Positions 1-13,755 of a DNA stretch of 64,000 nt are shown here, piece after piece. Made by a program: the position numbers and the translations under genes. The DNA is from Psettodes erumei (Eukaryota > Chordata > Actinopteri > Pleuronectiformes > Psettodidae): the NCBI GenBank assembly GCA_016785225.1, contig JAFBJZ010000831.1, positions 5,652,001-5,716,000 on the forward strand. The letters are read 5' to 3'. Numbering within the stretch: the stretch's first letter is position 1; the number at the start of each line of letters is the position of its first letter. Below the pieces are notes generated by a model. The model was not told where the DNA came from, did no database searches, and saw only the letters and a program-made list of their open reading frames with translations.

Positions 1-2450
1 GGCTCCAAGTGTGTGCAGATTTCTTCAACAAAATCTGAAATCTCTTTTTCACCTTATCTGAGCCCATAGGTAAGTTTTCTTTGGGAGAGTTGAAACAATA
101 CTGCTTCATCTGAGTGTTTATTTCATGGGTGACAGGAACAGAAACATGTCCTGTTCACAAACCGTAGATAAGAGCAAGACAAAAGAGAGAGGAGTTGAAG
201 ATGGCCAGAACAGAGAACAGGTAATATACAAGCATCCATTTTAATTGCAGTATATGGTGGTGCACTGATGTTGTGATATTGTTGGTCCTCTTTTAAATTT
301 CAGAGGCAGATCCATCATGTGAGGAGTAAAAGGTGCTCCAAAACAACTATAAATGTGCGTGATAATGTCATATATAATGACTCATATTAAAAGCTGGAAA
401 ATTTTACATGAGGAATAACTGGAACAACACCTGTGCTATCAAAAGTGAAAGACACCAGCTGGCCTAGCATTCCTGCAAGCTGTCAATGGCCAGGAAGAAT
501 GAAACTCATTCACTAACCTGGATCTTTCCCCTATGGAAAGTGTCACTTTCTGGCTCAGTTTTAGTTTGTGGCAGATGAAGCCACTACACTCTGCATCTCA
601 GGACAAGATCAGTGGGAAATTTCCTTCAAGTTGTCTCCACAAACACGTCTAGAGGCTACTCTGAATTACCCATAAGAATTTTAACGACTGGGGAATGCAC
701 ACGTAACAGACTTACCCTATTTGGTAATGTCACGGTCCATTGTAAATGAGGAATCTTTTATGAGAAGCAATTCATCAGACATCTGGTTTGGATGTTGCAT
801 GGGAGGGGGGGGGGGGTTATCTGTTGTGACCTCGCTCAGACCTGCACTGGCCTCTGGGGCTGCAGATGACAGATCTGATGTATACTCAGGAAGTGTGAAT
901 GTCCAAAGGCTGCTCTCCTACGAGGTTGTTTACCACTGAAACACTTCCTCCTGCAACCCTGTATATTCTGCTAATATCTGTACGGAAACAAACTGATGAT
1001 TACTTAATTATTGATAATAATGATTAATGATATTGATACTGATTACCTTTCATTTGGTTTACACTTCAAACAAAATTGTTGTAAATAGCTTTCATTAACC
1101 TTAAACTACTGTAATGATATAAGAGCAGCTGTCTGTTTGATCACACTTTGACATGATGTGTAATAAGAGACAATGAGCAGATGGAGCTATCAGATGTTCC
1201 TATATTGTATGTACATTATTATATAGATAATACATCAAATACAGTGTGATTCAGATTGGAAATACCAAGGAACAGAAGGGAAAAAGGAGTGAACAGCTGA
1301 ATGGAGTGATGGAAACAAGTTTACATTGTGTTTGGCACTTATGTTCACAGAGTGAGATCCACTGCAGCGTGTTTACCAGCCCTCATGGGCAACGGTCGGC
1401 TCGTGGCCAAGTTTCCATTGAGGTGCCGTGGACACCTATCTCCACACAACAACACCCATACAAATGCCACTGCCATCATATACACAGACACACACGTGCA
1501 CACACTTCCTGACACTGTCATTTATCCGCTCATGTGTACACACAGTTGCATGAGTACAGGGATCTCCTGCAGGCTGGGCGCACAACAAATCAACAAGCTT
1601 CCTCTTTCTTGGGGAACATGCATCTGGTCTGACGTTGTTGCCCAAACCGTAATTAGTTCATGCTATCTTGTATTACACAATCAGAGCAAAAATGGAGCAG
1701 GAACCTACAGCAAAGCCAACTGCATAATGCATGAGTCTGGGTCAATGATTTTAACATCTGCCAAACTGTTTCTATCAATATTCTAATCAAGAAATCATGT
1801 ACAACCCAGGGACTCCTAGACACAAGTGAGTTACGTTTATAGGATTCAAATGTCGAGATACAATTTCACATAAACTGTATACTATAGACTATATACTGAC
1901 ATAAAATACTCAGACCAAAGTTGATGAGTCAAAGCCAATACTATCAATTGTGAACTGTAATCTCCTTCTGCTTTAATGAGAAATACAAAAATGTGTGATC
2001 TGCAGCTGCAATGATTGAGCGATCAGTTGACAAGACAAATCAGTAACAACTGTGATAATTAATTACAAGCAAACCTTTGGTTAGATAATACCAGTTTGTA
2101 AATTGTGCATTTCCTTTTCCTTGTTTTACTTCACAGTAAACTGAAAATCTCTGGCTTCTGGACATGTTCAAAACAAGACAAATAATGACATCACCCAAGG
2201 CTTCAGGAAAGTAACATTTTTATGTGCCACCTTTCTTCTGTGCTTGCTTGTTGGTAAATAACACTGTTGACTCTCCAGACATATCAGATGAGCATACTGT
2301 ATCCAGAAGGAGGGTTATAAAATGTCAGTAAAAAGTCAAAGTCAAGCCAGAGTAAATGTGCTCACTAAATATGATGCATTTTCATAGTTTAAACCAGCCA
2401 GTAGTTTATTTGTTAAAATTAGCTCAATTTTTGCCAACTATCTTACATAT
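1..2450. other. Intergenic, no gene seen
   Basis: AT-rich non-coding DNA. Short open frames such as those around 1246-1786 contain CA-rich text and match no family I know. Confidence 0.6.
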
Positions 2451-2725
2451 TAAAGGACCAGTGTGTAGGATTTAGGGTGATATACTGAATATGTATGAAT
2501 ATATAATATTCATAATATTCATTAATTATGCTATCATTAGTTTATAATCAACTAAACCTCTGAATCGCTGTGTCTTTGCTTGTTTGCTTAGAATGAGGCC
2601 CTCATATCTGCAGAATGAGCGGATTTTCTTCCATGGAGTGGGTCATGTTGCATGTTTCTATAGAAGCCTACAATGGACAAACCAAATACTGGCTCTGAAA
2701 AAGGGTGCAGGGCTTTTACTATGCA
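2451..2725. repeat. Fish dispersed repeat (short non-autonomous element)
   Basis: The text ttaaaggaccagtgtgtagg, then catggagtgggtcatgttgc, then tacaatggacaaaccaaata and ctggctctgaaaaagggtgc matches a repeat I recognise from percomorph genomes. Its superfamily is uncertain to me. It carries no coding sequence. Confidence 0.55.
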
Positions 2726-5700
2726 CTTTCTACTTTTAGTTAAGTAGTGGATCTGAATATTTCCTGACTATTTGTAATACACAATAATATATTTGTTATG
2801 GACAAAATCATTAATCTACCTAACATTTCTGGAATAATAAGTATTTGTTTTGTGTGGGTGTGTGTGTCTATCATGCACACATTCACAGAACATGTGCACA
2901 CAACCAGGGCAGTTTTTGGAGAATGACGGGAAGAATATTGGGGTTGAATTAGAAGATGGGTTTGTAATTCACTGGTGTGGGTGGGAGCGCTGCCGGCAGA
3001 AAAAGAGAGAAAGTTGAAACACTGCTTCAGATGAATAATGCAATTCCAAGGTTTGAGTGGGAGAGCAGCCACACATTTTATTGCATATATATTCAGAGAA
3101 GTTAGGAGAGTTGCATGTATGGGTTTTGAATTTTTCAGACCAAAGTTTTCAAAGCTGTTGTGTCACCATAGCTTGCTCAGGGCAAGTGGCAGTTAGCTGG
3201 CGTAGGACCATCTCAGACACTAGATACCTGCTTGAGCATGGGATTTATGCTAACCCAGGGAAAATGCAGGAATTTATACGCTGTATCTCTGTCTCTCTTG
3301 TTCTGTGGAGTACAGATTTTCTAACTAAGCCTTCTCAAATGATGCAAAATAAAACTGTAGATCATGGTTTGACACACCAGGCAGTCCAGTGTAATTGGTC
3401 TGTGTTTGTTTAAGACATGCCAGGAAAAACACCGGCCGTCCACCTTGTATGAGAGTTGTCCAGCACACAAAAGTCAGCTTTCATATGGGCATCTGGGCCA
3501 GACGAGAAAGGCCAAGGAGCTGACTGCTCACTTTTATTTTTTTGACGTCAGTTTACATGTTTTCCTAAACATGAGGAATGCTGTTGGGAGCTCAGGCCCA
3601 GAAACAGATCCTTAGGCTCTATTCACTTGTCAGGGAAACAGGGGGTCATGGGTAAAGTGCTTCACGGCATCTTTCCATTCGGGAAAAAGGGAGAGGGTAA
3701 TGACAACCTTTTCCAAAAGTATAATCACCTGCAACAATCAAACAAATTCGTATTGACTGCAACATACTTCTGCCTTGCTCCATATGTTTAAATAACTAAT
3801 TACCTGGAACAACCCTGAAAAGGAATCATCACTGCTTGGAGAAACTGTGTAACTCCAGTTTTGTTGATTTTCCTCAGCTTAAGGGTCACTAGGACCTCTA
3901 TGGGATGACAAAATCCCATAACACTTACAGTATGGTGATGAAAATCTTTCCAAGCCAACTGGATGAACTCAAAAATGCACGACTGTCAAGTTAAAAACAA
4001 GTCTTGCTTTGTCAGGCCTTGACTGACTGACATTTTTGAGAGACACATCTTTACTTAGCAGCAACAAAATGTGACTGATACAGTACGTTATTTGAAACCT
4101 GTTTAACATGCAAGCGTAACTTTCTAAAAATGTAATTTTTCCTAATTCTCAGATGGAGTTAGTAAGAATGACCTTTATGGATGCTTCACATTTGCATTTT
4201 TATTCCTAATTCCTAATTCCTAATATTCTCGACCCACTTGAGATGGACATGTGGTCGTTAAAGTGGGCATCAATGACACTGTCCCGATTAAGCGGATCAG
4301 GTATCGACCAAACATGCACATCACAATCCATGTTTCTTCATCAATGTCAATATAAAATTGAATATTTCTGTTGTCACTTACATTCATTTAGTCATGGCTG
4401 GTAGCCATCTCAGTAAAGCAGTAAAGCTGGTTCTGATCTTACCTCCTTGCTTGTGTGTCACAATAAATATATTATATTAATTATATATATATTAATTATA
4501 CATTATACATTAATTATACATTATATATTAATTATTATATTAATAATAATATATGAGGGCTTCATAGGCCTTTACTATAAAATTAGAAGTGGAGAATTTA
4601 GCAGCTAAAGAGCCAGATTTTATCCTCAGGAGATGGTAGAGACTAAAAACAGAGCAAAAAGAAACGGAAATTATTCCAATAAACATTAGGCAGTGGGGTT
4701 GACAGTTTTTTGGGGGAAAGAGAGCACTGATATTGGTACCCTGTATTGGCAGATACCCTGAGCTTATGTATTAGAATCAGTATTAGTGGAGAAAAGGTCA
4801 GATTCTAAGATGTAATTTGATGACATTGCATAGGCCCGCTGGCCACTTTATTCACCTGGGGTGTAAATATGCTATTAGAGAATGCATCTGGCTGCTTAGG
4901 GAGGACTTCATACACAGAGGAATCTGAAGTACATGCTATTGGTCTTTCAAATGCCAGACACAAACAATCATCAAAGATGAAAACCTACGGAACAATTTAG
5001 GGTACCACTCAGAACCAGCCCACAGCTGTGGGCTTTCAGTGAAGCATGCGAGTCAACTTTCCTCTCCTCAGGCCAAATCCTCCAAACCTCCATAAAAGTC
5101 AGTTTTTCTGAATAACTTGTCAGGTGATTTACTGTAAAATGTGGTGAAAAGACAAGAATGAGATTTCAGCTTGATGTTGGCTGACCTATGAAGGTTTGGC
5201 ATTAAAAAAAAGCAGACGAGACAAAGACAGCAGGCAGGCAAACTGGCACCTAAATCTAAGGAGAGGCAGAGAAAAGACAGGACACTTCCTGTCCCTGAAG
5301 AAAGCAGCCACAGCAGGCTCAGCCTTGTCCCAGCTTTGTCCAGTAAGATTCCATCTCACATGGCTGGTCTTCATCTTCAGATTCTGACAGCACCTCTCCC
5401 TTTCTGTTTCTTTGTAACTTTTATTTGGGACAGAGGCTTTTAAGCTGCCATGTATCCCCTGCCGTTTGTATCGTTTATCCCGGTTGCCATCACAGAGCGT
5501 GGCGCCAACACACGTCAGGCCCGTTCTTGGACCGGAGAAGAGGAGGAAGTTATCCATAAAGTGTGTGGTCCCTCAAGAGGAAGCAGGCAGATTCAGGCCT
5601 CCATTTACAAATGCTCCATTCTCGTTCCCTCCTCTATCAATAACATTTTATGGGAAACACCTTAACAGTTGATACACTAAACATAGACTTTTAAGGCAAC

Positions 5701-8700
5701 GTTTTAGCTCTTAATTTGAGAATATAAAGCATCTACACCCCTTCACTTTTTCTCCCTTCATGAGCTTTGGAGGAGGGACTCAAAATCTCCCATTAACAAC
5801 AGTGCAAGGACAGTTGTGTAGTCGGCAACAGACTTTAAAAAGCCCTATTTAGTCTTCCCAGTGGCCGTTTGACGTCATTTAATGGAGGAAAGGCTGTCTT
5901 AAGTAAACTGACAAAAATGAGAAACCTCTCTAACAGCTTACACTTGTCATTTGGTTAAGCCTGAGCTTTGTAAACATCAGGGAAAAATCGTACATGATCT
6001 TTGCCGCTTGCAAGCCTCTCTGCCAAGTACAATATGTGCTATAAGTTAAGTTTTAACTCAGCAGAATTTCAAATGCTATGAATTATTTACCTCATGAGAC
6101 TGGAATGAAATTCCTCTTGCTCCATAATACCATAACACCTTGTTATAGTCTCTGAGATCCACGCAGATATACGTAGCATGACATAAAACATCATGGCATC
6201 GATAAGTGAAAGCTTGACCTCGGCAGTGAAAGGCTTATACTCTGCTTTGAAATTCCAGATGTGCGACAGAAACTGGACTGAAGGAGGAGGAAGTGCTAGG
6301 GCCTATATAAATTTGTAGCTTTAGTTCATATTTCCTCCAACAGAAATAAAACATTTAAAACAAACAACACATTCTTGTTTCCTGCAATATAAAAACCTAA
6401 AAACCAGAAAATGCTGCACAGGAAACAGGGAGGACATTTAAGAAGGGTTTATATTTTTCCCAAAATGGCAAAAAACCCCCAAAAACAACTGATCGTTGTG
6501 ACAATTCAAATAACTCTTGTGTTTGTTGAAGCCCCTCCCCATGTTTTCCTACATTAGTTTTTTTGTGTTCATGTATCATGTCACTTTCCTTCAGCTGGTC
6601 AATTACTGCAAAATGAAACAAATATAACGGTGTCAGTTAGTAGCATCTCTACATAAGTATTTGACTGGATTAATCTATAAATATATACTGTAAATGCAAA
6701 GCTTTGTTGGTAATGGGGTTTTCAATGACTGATGGCGTTTTAACAGAGATTCAGCGCTGGCACAGGGAGAGAATGTGCGAAAAAAAAAGCCCCCCCAAAA
6801 ATTCTTGGAAGCTGTGACATTTGTGTTCTTTTGTTACTGGGTGTTAGGCTTTGTCCGACTCCTCTTTTGTTTAGAGCAAAAAAGATTTGGTTCGATTTAC
6901 AGAAGCCATGTGTGCCCCGAGATACACTGAACATTACCCCATGTCAAGAGTGTTTATATAAGAGCCTGGTGCATGCAAAGACACTATGTACCGACAAATC
7001 CCTGTTACCCTTTAAAGGCAGAGCCAGTGGAGATACAGTACATGTTATTGTTGGAATAATGATTGAGAATGAAGGGTAAGGATGTTTTGAGCTGCAGTCT
7101 CAGTTGCCCCACCCTGTACTACAGGAACATCAGCATGTTTGAAGTAAAACTCTGAGCAAGAGAAGGTTATAACTCTCAACACTGTGTACTTTTCCTCTCA
7201 AAATATGTTACATCACAGTCAGTGAGCATTTTGTTTGCATCTGGATTAATGGTATCTGGATTGTCCTCTGAGTCTTGTGTAATCTGTGATGGCATGCTTT
7301 TTTATCAGCACCAATACATTTACAAACATGTCTACTCAACTACAGGAGCCCTAATGAATAAATCAGTGGCTTTTGAGTCCAGGTTACATTCTCTATGAAT
7401 TTTGTTGTCATGTTGACAGTAGATTTTGGTGGGATTTGAGTTACATGCTGCGACAAACCTCAGAATGTTTCTGTGTTGGTGGTGTTGTTTTTTCAGAAAA
7501 CTCTAATGAGTGCTAGACTGAGTACATGCATGAGCCAAATTTCTCAGAAAATATGGTGCTTAAACATTTCTCAGGGTCTGCATTATGCACAAGTAATTCA
7601 CAGTTCACTGGGAACGTTCAATAATTAAAGTGTTAAAATGGCATATGTTAAAAAATTTAAACACCCCCGTTTTGCCGGACTTGCGCACTGCACTGTTCCT
7701 CTCACCATCCCACCCATTTGATGTTAATGGGGTTGTGTCATACATCACTGATGCTAATACAATTGCTGTCATATAGAGTAACAAAGGGAGGCAAAAAGAT
7801 AAGATAAAGAAATGGGAAACATCACAAAAGAACAATAAAATGATCTAATCTTGTTGTGTCTGTTTTCAAATATATATGTGTTCAATGCTTGACTGTCCAA
7901 ATTATAATGATTTCTCTGTTGGAAGTATTTTGGTATCTGGTAAACATAATTTTTATCTGACTAGGTTAGAATTTTAAAATATTTAACATAAAACATTTTA
8001 ATGGATTTAATAATTAATAGCTAAGTCATCGTGAGAAATCAAGTTAAACAGATATGGTCTCCAGCAGCGAAAACATTAAAATTACAAACTGAAAAATTCA
8101 CTTGGAAAACTAAATAAAATATCAACAGGAGAGGCGATGGGAGCTGCTGAAGTGTGTCCTCTCCCTGTGGTATCAGATTAAGGGTTTAATGACTTCCAAA
8201 GGCCCAGGTCATTTCCTATCTGTACTTCCTGGTGCTCAGACCAATGTGTGTTGGACTTGGACTCTCCCTGCAGCACTCCACTCTGCCTGGCCTCTACTGG
8301 ACTGTTCCCTGGGGGAAAGGCCTCCACGTAGTCCAAGTGGTAAAAGCCAAAATCTTAGAGCTCTCAGACAGACCAAACCATCAGACCCTGGCTCTGATCT
8401 AATCTGCACTGGGCAAGAAAACCCAGCAGGGCTTGTTATTCCTCTAGTGCACGAGAAAAGTGCTCCTTCCCCAACGCTTGCACTCTGATTTTGGCCTCAG
8501 CAGCCAGATAAGCCTTCCACTTAGGAATCCAAAGATAAAGTCTGTTAAGGGAATGTATGCCTGTGGATATATTTATGAGCGTGTAACCATGGCTGACTGT
8601 ACATGACAAACTTAACTTGTAGCTATATTTGCATGCATACAAGAGCATTTTATTTGTATGTGCAGCTGAGGGCACATGCACATCATGTTTGGCTGATACA

Positions 8701-9329
8701 GCAGGCACACCATCTGGGAAGAACATACTCAGTATTTTCAAGTTTCCTTGGCTGGATAGTCATGCTGATCCATAATGACTGGCAGAGAAGCTGTACCTAG
8801 TTTCCATTGCACAAAGATGGAGAAAACACTTGATGTGTAGTGTGCTCTGTAGGAGACATTGACATCATGTGATTTCTTTCATCAACCTTGTGATGGCCCA
8901 AGGTAAGCTTTTAAGAAGCCTACAAAGTCCCTGGTGGAGAACAGCATATACAAAGGTATTTGGCAAACACCCCTCCTGGATTTATTACACCCACCTAAAA
9001 ACAGCTGGAGTTCAATGTCAGCATCCATTGAATTATTTAACGAAATAATGTTGTTTTTCTGCTCTCACTGTTTGTCCTTAATTTATCAACACAATGCAAT
9101 CTTTAACAGAAAGAACAACTGTCTGACAGGTACTGTATAGTCTCAAAGGAGATGCTGTAGTGTGCCCGGCTTTGACTAACAACTGACTATCAAACTCACC
9201 GATCCAAAGCACCGCCTCTTTCTGTAGTTTCACTAACCACAGCTAAGCACACACACTGAAAACCTTAATCAACTCTGATGTGGGTTGTTATTGACAAGTG
9301 CTCAGCGCATTCTTCTTCACTGCCAATGT
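2726..9329. other. Intergenic, no gene seen
   Basis: Apart from the AT-only tract at 4467-4553 I find nothing recognisable. The overlapping open frames at 5186-5672 lack family similarity and plausible splice structure. Confidence 0.6.
4467..4553. repeat. AT-only tandem tract (ATTAATTATA-like)
   Basis: An almost pure A/T stretch built from overlapping attaattatac-like units, with short palindromes. A separate 7-bp repeat (ATTCCTA, three copies) lies at about 4201-4223. Confidence 0.85.
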
Positions 9330-10060
9330 GAAGTAACTATTTAAAGACATGCCAAATAATGGCATACATCTTTATGCAGATGATACTGTTGTACTGCTAT
9401 TCTGTTTAATTAGCCATAATGCAACCCAAAATGCACTTTATTTCTTAAATTCACAAACATTTCTAATAAATAAAATTCAAAACAAATTCGTTCAGATCAC
9501 CAGATTCACACTTATAGAATACAGCGATTTTCATTTTGTTATGTCTTTTTCCTATTTCCTGTTTTTATAGTGAGAAAGTCTCAGTAAAAAAAAATCCTGT
9601 TTTGATGAGAACTTTACATTTACATATGGGGACAAGCTTGCTGATTAACTCAATAAACAATAGTCTGCCTTCTTGTCAAGAAACAGAAGCAGCTTGAGCT
9701 GCAGGAGGGAGATTACTAAAGTTTTCCTCTCTGTATTACGGAGATGTAATTTTATAGACATGATGCTGTCTCCACTTTTAGACCCTGAGATCCGGTCTAC
9801 CAATCTGCTCTCAGGTTCATTACTGGAGGTAATTGCTCAACACTCACCACTGCATTTTATATGTTAAGGTTGGTTGGTCTTTCCTGACTGAGAGGGGCAA
9901 TAAACACTACTATTTATTTATCTACAAATCTCCCGTCAGAAAATTGCTATCTTATAGCTCATTTTTGGAACTCTGGTCCATACTTACAGTAATGTGCTCC
10001 AACAATTGGCTGATGCCTTTGGAGCCAAAATTAGAGGTGATCTAAGAAAGACTGATGTTA
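9330..10060 (+). pseudogene. Decayed LINE ORF2 (reverse transcriptase) fragment
   Basis: The + strand encodes NGIHLYADDTVVL at 9358-9396, the YADD catalytic motif of a reverse transcriptase. About 270 bases on, 9670-9730 reads SRNRSSLSCRREITKVFLSV, and 9835-9930 encodes THHCILYVKVGWSFLTERGN followed by KHYYLFIYKS. Both resemble the C-terminal half of fish LINE ORF2 proteins (the usual text is near STHHCVLYEKVGW...LFIYKAL). The pieces lie in different frames with stops and gaps between, so this is a dead copy. The LINE family needs a repeat-library search. Confidence 0.75.
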
Positions 10061-10897
10061 TTTTAAGCAAATGACCTCATGGATTATCTGCAAAACCATC
10101 GACAAATCAAAACATACAAAGCAGTTACTTTGAGACCATACAATGATATCACCATACTTCTTTTCACAACAGCCTGTATTCTTTTTGTTTATTTCTTTTC
10201 TGTTTGTGACTATGCTTTTGACATTAGTTTTCCATCGAGTACTGTTGTAAAGGAGAATGCATGCTTAACTAACCTAGCCTATATAAATAATGATAAACAA
10301 AAAAAAAATAAAACCAACTTTTACAGGGAATGAAAACTCAGCAGGTGCAAATATTTTTAGCAGGCATCATCCGAAATTGTACTTGCTGTGGCTCTTCTAT
10401 AATCATGGCTCATATATGTAGCTCATATAATAGTTGTTGGTAATGTGAGCTGAGGGAGCCTGGTTCAGTCTATCAACCAGTGTTGTGTCTGCAGCATGAA
10501 TGAACAGTGCGTAGTCCTGCCCAGGCTCTATATTTTAATTCTTTATCTTTAAGCAATCTCATAAGCGAATTCTCCATAGAAATTTACAATACTTACAATA
10601 AAATACACACCAATGGCATACTATGATATACAGTACACACTCCTTAAGAGTGATGCTACTCTACAATGATGTTGGCTGGTTTAGTAAACACTGTAATTAG
10701 TCTGCTCAGATGCTTCATTCCTTTCTCTTTCTCCCATTATCTCTGAAATCTTTTAAATAAACAGTTTTACTCTGCAGTTCAAATAGTTGCTTTTAGTTTG
10801 ATTCTAAGCATACGTGTGTAAATGATACACCACACTCTGGACCACACAAATGCCAAGACTGCACCTTATCGCACTAGATTTAGAATTTTGAGAAACG

Positions 10898-10901
<4 letters not shown>

Positions 10902-10940
<39 letters not shown>
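10902..10940. repeat. (TG)n microsatellite
   Basis: About 19 units on the + strand. Confidence 0.96.
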
Positions 10941-10943
<3 letters not shown>

Positions 10944-11884
10944 TTGTCTGCATTTGGATCCTTACATAATTAGATTCCCCATCTACTCTGCCACAAGTAC
11001 AAACCTATGCACAACAACAAGAAAAACCAAATAATTATAGAATACAAAATGTTCTGAAAAAAAAATCTTTAGAAAAAACATGAAAATATGGCATCCCTGT
11101 TACCATGTTGACCAAGTCAACACAGAGGCATTTTCAATATCGAGGTCACCCAAGTCACCGCTAATAGAGTTCTGCCAGGATTACTAAAGCTTAATTAAGA
11201 TTAATTACAGCATTTATTCCTCTCTACTTAGTGTATAAATCAAGTGTGACAGCACAGTATTGAGTCTAGCTCCAGGGCTGTAGGGTATTACTATAGTGAG
11301 TTGACATCCACACACAAGGCCTCTCAACGCAGGTGGTTTTAGGCTACAGGGATTTTGACAGGCACCATTAGCCAACACTTGACTCTGACACTGAGCAGTG
11401 AATGCAGACTAGAGCTCAGACCCCCCTGGGTCCTGTTTACCTTTCAGACCACACTGGACGACAGTCTATCTGACAAGGAAGAACAGGAGCGATACAGTCA
11501 TACTAACACTGCAGGACACCCACATTGTGATACTGATATTAAACCACATTACAGCAGAAAAGGAAAATAAAGGGTAAGCTCTGTAAGATATAAGAGCTAT
11601 AAAACAGAAAGCAGACCTGACCAATTTGAGACTACTATACAATCTGCCTGCAGTAATTAGCATTTTGTAGATGTCTTCATGTATCTCAGATAATCAGAAA
11701 TCAGTCATCTGGATTCAATGGGTTAATGAATATAAACTTATTTGTATTCTTTATAACATCTGTAAACACTTTTTGACTTTTTGTAGAAACTGCTTTGGGT
11801 AGGGGACCCTGCATTTGTCAGGAGTGCGATCAATCCTTGACCCATCAGTTTGAGGAGGGTATCTCTGAACACTTCCTCTACCAA

Positions 11885-11917
11885 CCCCCCCCACCACCAC
11901 CACCACCACCACCACCA
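11885..11917. repeat. C-run followed by (CCA)n microsatellite
   Basis: A run of eight C is followed by about nine CCA/ACC units. Confidence 0.93.
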
Positions 11918-13670
11918 TCACATCTATGTGTATTTCTGTATTCAGGACAAAATCTACAAGCAAAACTTTCCAGCTGGCCCGTGTGTCTGTGCAGTAATCA
12001 ACAAAGGAATCTGTTTGGTTAGCAATATACAATTAGATGGTTTTTAGAGCATTTGTAAGAGACAAGATTTATTGCTGGGAAAAGGCACGACACTGAAGGC
12101 AGAGAAGATAAATTCAAGGGAGGAAAAAGGAGCAGTTCAGTTTCTAAAGATAATCTTACAAATTACATTTTTATTGTTTGTAGATCATGATATCAAGAGA
12201 TATTAATATTCTCACAAAAACTCCGCTAAATCCTTTCAGAGCTTTAAACTGTCAGCTCTGTCTCTCTAATTGCTTCTGGGACACTATATGGTTGATTCTG
12301 ACCTTTGACCCCTCTGAAGAAATCCCAGCATTTATTTAGCATAGGATGTAGTCCATTAACAACGCCTCTCTCACTTGGAGATTTATTAATGCGAAGGTGG
12401 ATATAGTCAAATACATATATGGTACTATATTATCAAAATAAACAAACTAACAATCAGCTGTCCTTTGCTAGATCTCATTCTTTATACGTTGCTCGACAAA
12501 TCCAGGCTATTAACATACTAGAGAGCTCAAATTGTCCTGTTAATCATCTTCTGGTTAAAGGGTTAGGGTTAACCCCTAAAGACCTTTTTATAACCATTAA
12601 AGAGCTACAACAATATTGAGGAATGAGGAATTACTGAAGAAGGATATTTGACTTACATTTACCAGGTGGCCAGAAACACAACTCTACAGTTAGAAATTCT
12701 CCCTCAACTTTTCCTCCGTCCAGATTTGGCCAAAAAAATCTGTTATTGCAGGGAGGGTTTCATGCTCCAACAACAGCCACAGATAAATCTTGAGCCTGAA
12801 AAAAAATCCAGCATCATGTACATTTATCAATCAAATCAAACTAACTAGGTTACATGTATTGAGAATGGGACTCTGTCTATCAGAGGGGATGTGTTATCTA
12901 TTTTTTACTTTTTCTTACTATTTTTTACACTTATTGTAATATGTCTCAGCATTAAACAAAACCAACAGTGTTTACTGCTCAGCTCAGCTCAGTAAGGCTC
13001 ACACCAGACTGTGTGTTAATTATATACTTGTTTGGTTTATTTTCATGACAGGATAGACAGATGTGTTTTGGTCGGCATCCACCGTGTTTCAAGAGTCCAC
13101 TTCATCAAATTGTCTGTTCCTGGTCCAGATAACAGAGCTCAGACATATGAAACAAACACAGAGTCCAAGATTTATCCTGTTAGAGACTCGGGTGGAGCTG
13201 CCAGAGTCTTGACGCCCAGCGTCACCCCCAATATCAGCACAGAGAGGCTGGACGAACATGACAAACCGATGCCTTGAGAGGAAACAATACCACAGTGCAA
13301 TTAATGCTGCTGCGACAATGACACATGTAAAGATGAACGCAGCTGATAGACAGTATTAATATGGGGGGATTTGACATCATAATCCTCTTTTATTACGATG
13401 AAATATGCTTCTCCATAAAGCTGTTATTTTTCTTCTTCATAGTTCTAGCTGTGTGAAAACATAAAAAAACAAAGTTCCTGAAGAGAGGTTTTGCTCGTGG
13501 CAAGTTATTATGGCTTTGTTTGAAAATCCATTAAATAATCAAGTGCAATTCATTTGTTAAGGGAAATAGGAGAGTGTCTCACTGGCTGCTTAACATGTAA
13601 ACAGACACTGTACTACAAACACTTTGGACATGAGTTAGGCTATAACCTAAACATGTACAGATATAAATTA

Positions 13671-13755
13671 GGGCTACAACTGGCAATCGTTATTGATTAA
13701 TCTATTGATTATTTTCTCAGTTATGGATTAATTCCATTTTATCCAACGACAACAT
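13671..13755 (+). repeat. Dispersed repeat copy A (gggctacaactg...gattattttctcag)
   Basis: It contains tagggctacaactggcaatc, then gattaatctattgattattt and tctcagttatggattaattc. This is the common fish repeat with alternating attaatcgatt text at the end of a non-autonomous DNA element. A second copy lies in opposite orientation at 22945-23020. Confidence 0.5.

Larger units (their letters stand above)
10061..13670. other. Intergenic, no gene seen
   Basis: Holds the (TG)n at 10902, the (CCA)n at 11885 and a tiny head-to-head telomere-like text (gggttagggttaacccctaa, 12560-12579). No exon is recognised. Confidence 0.6.
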
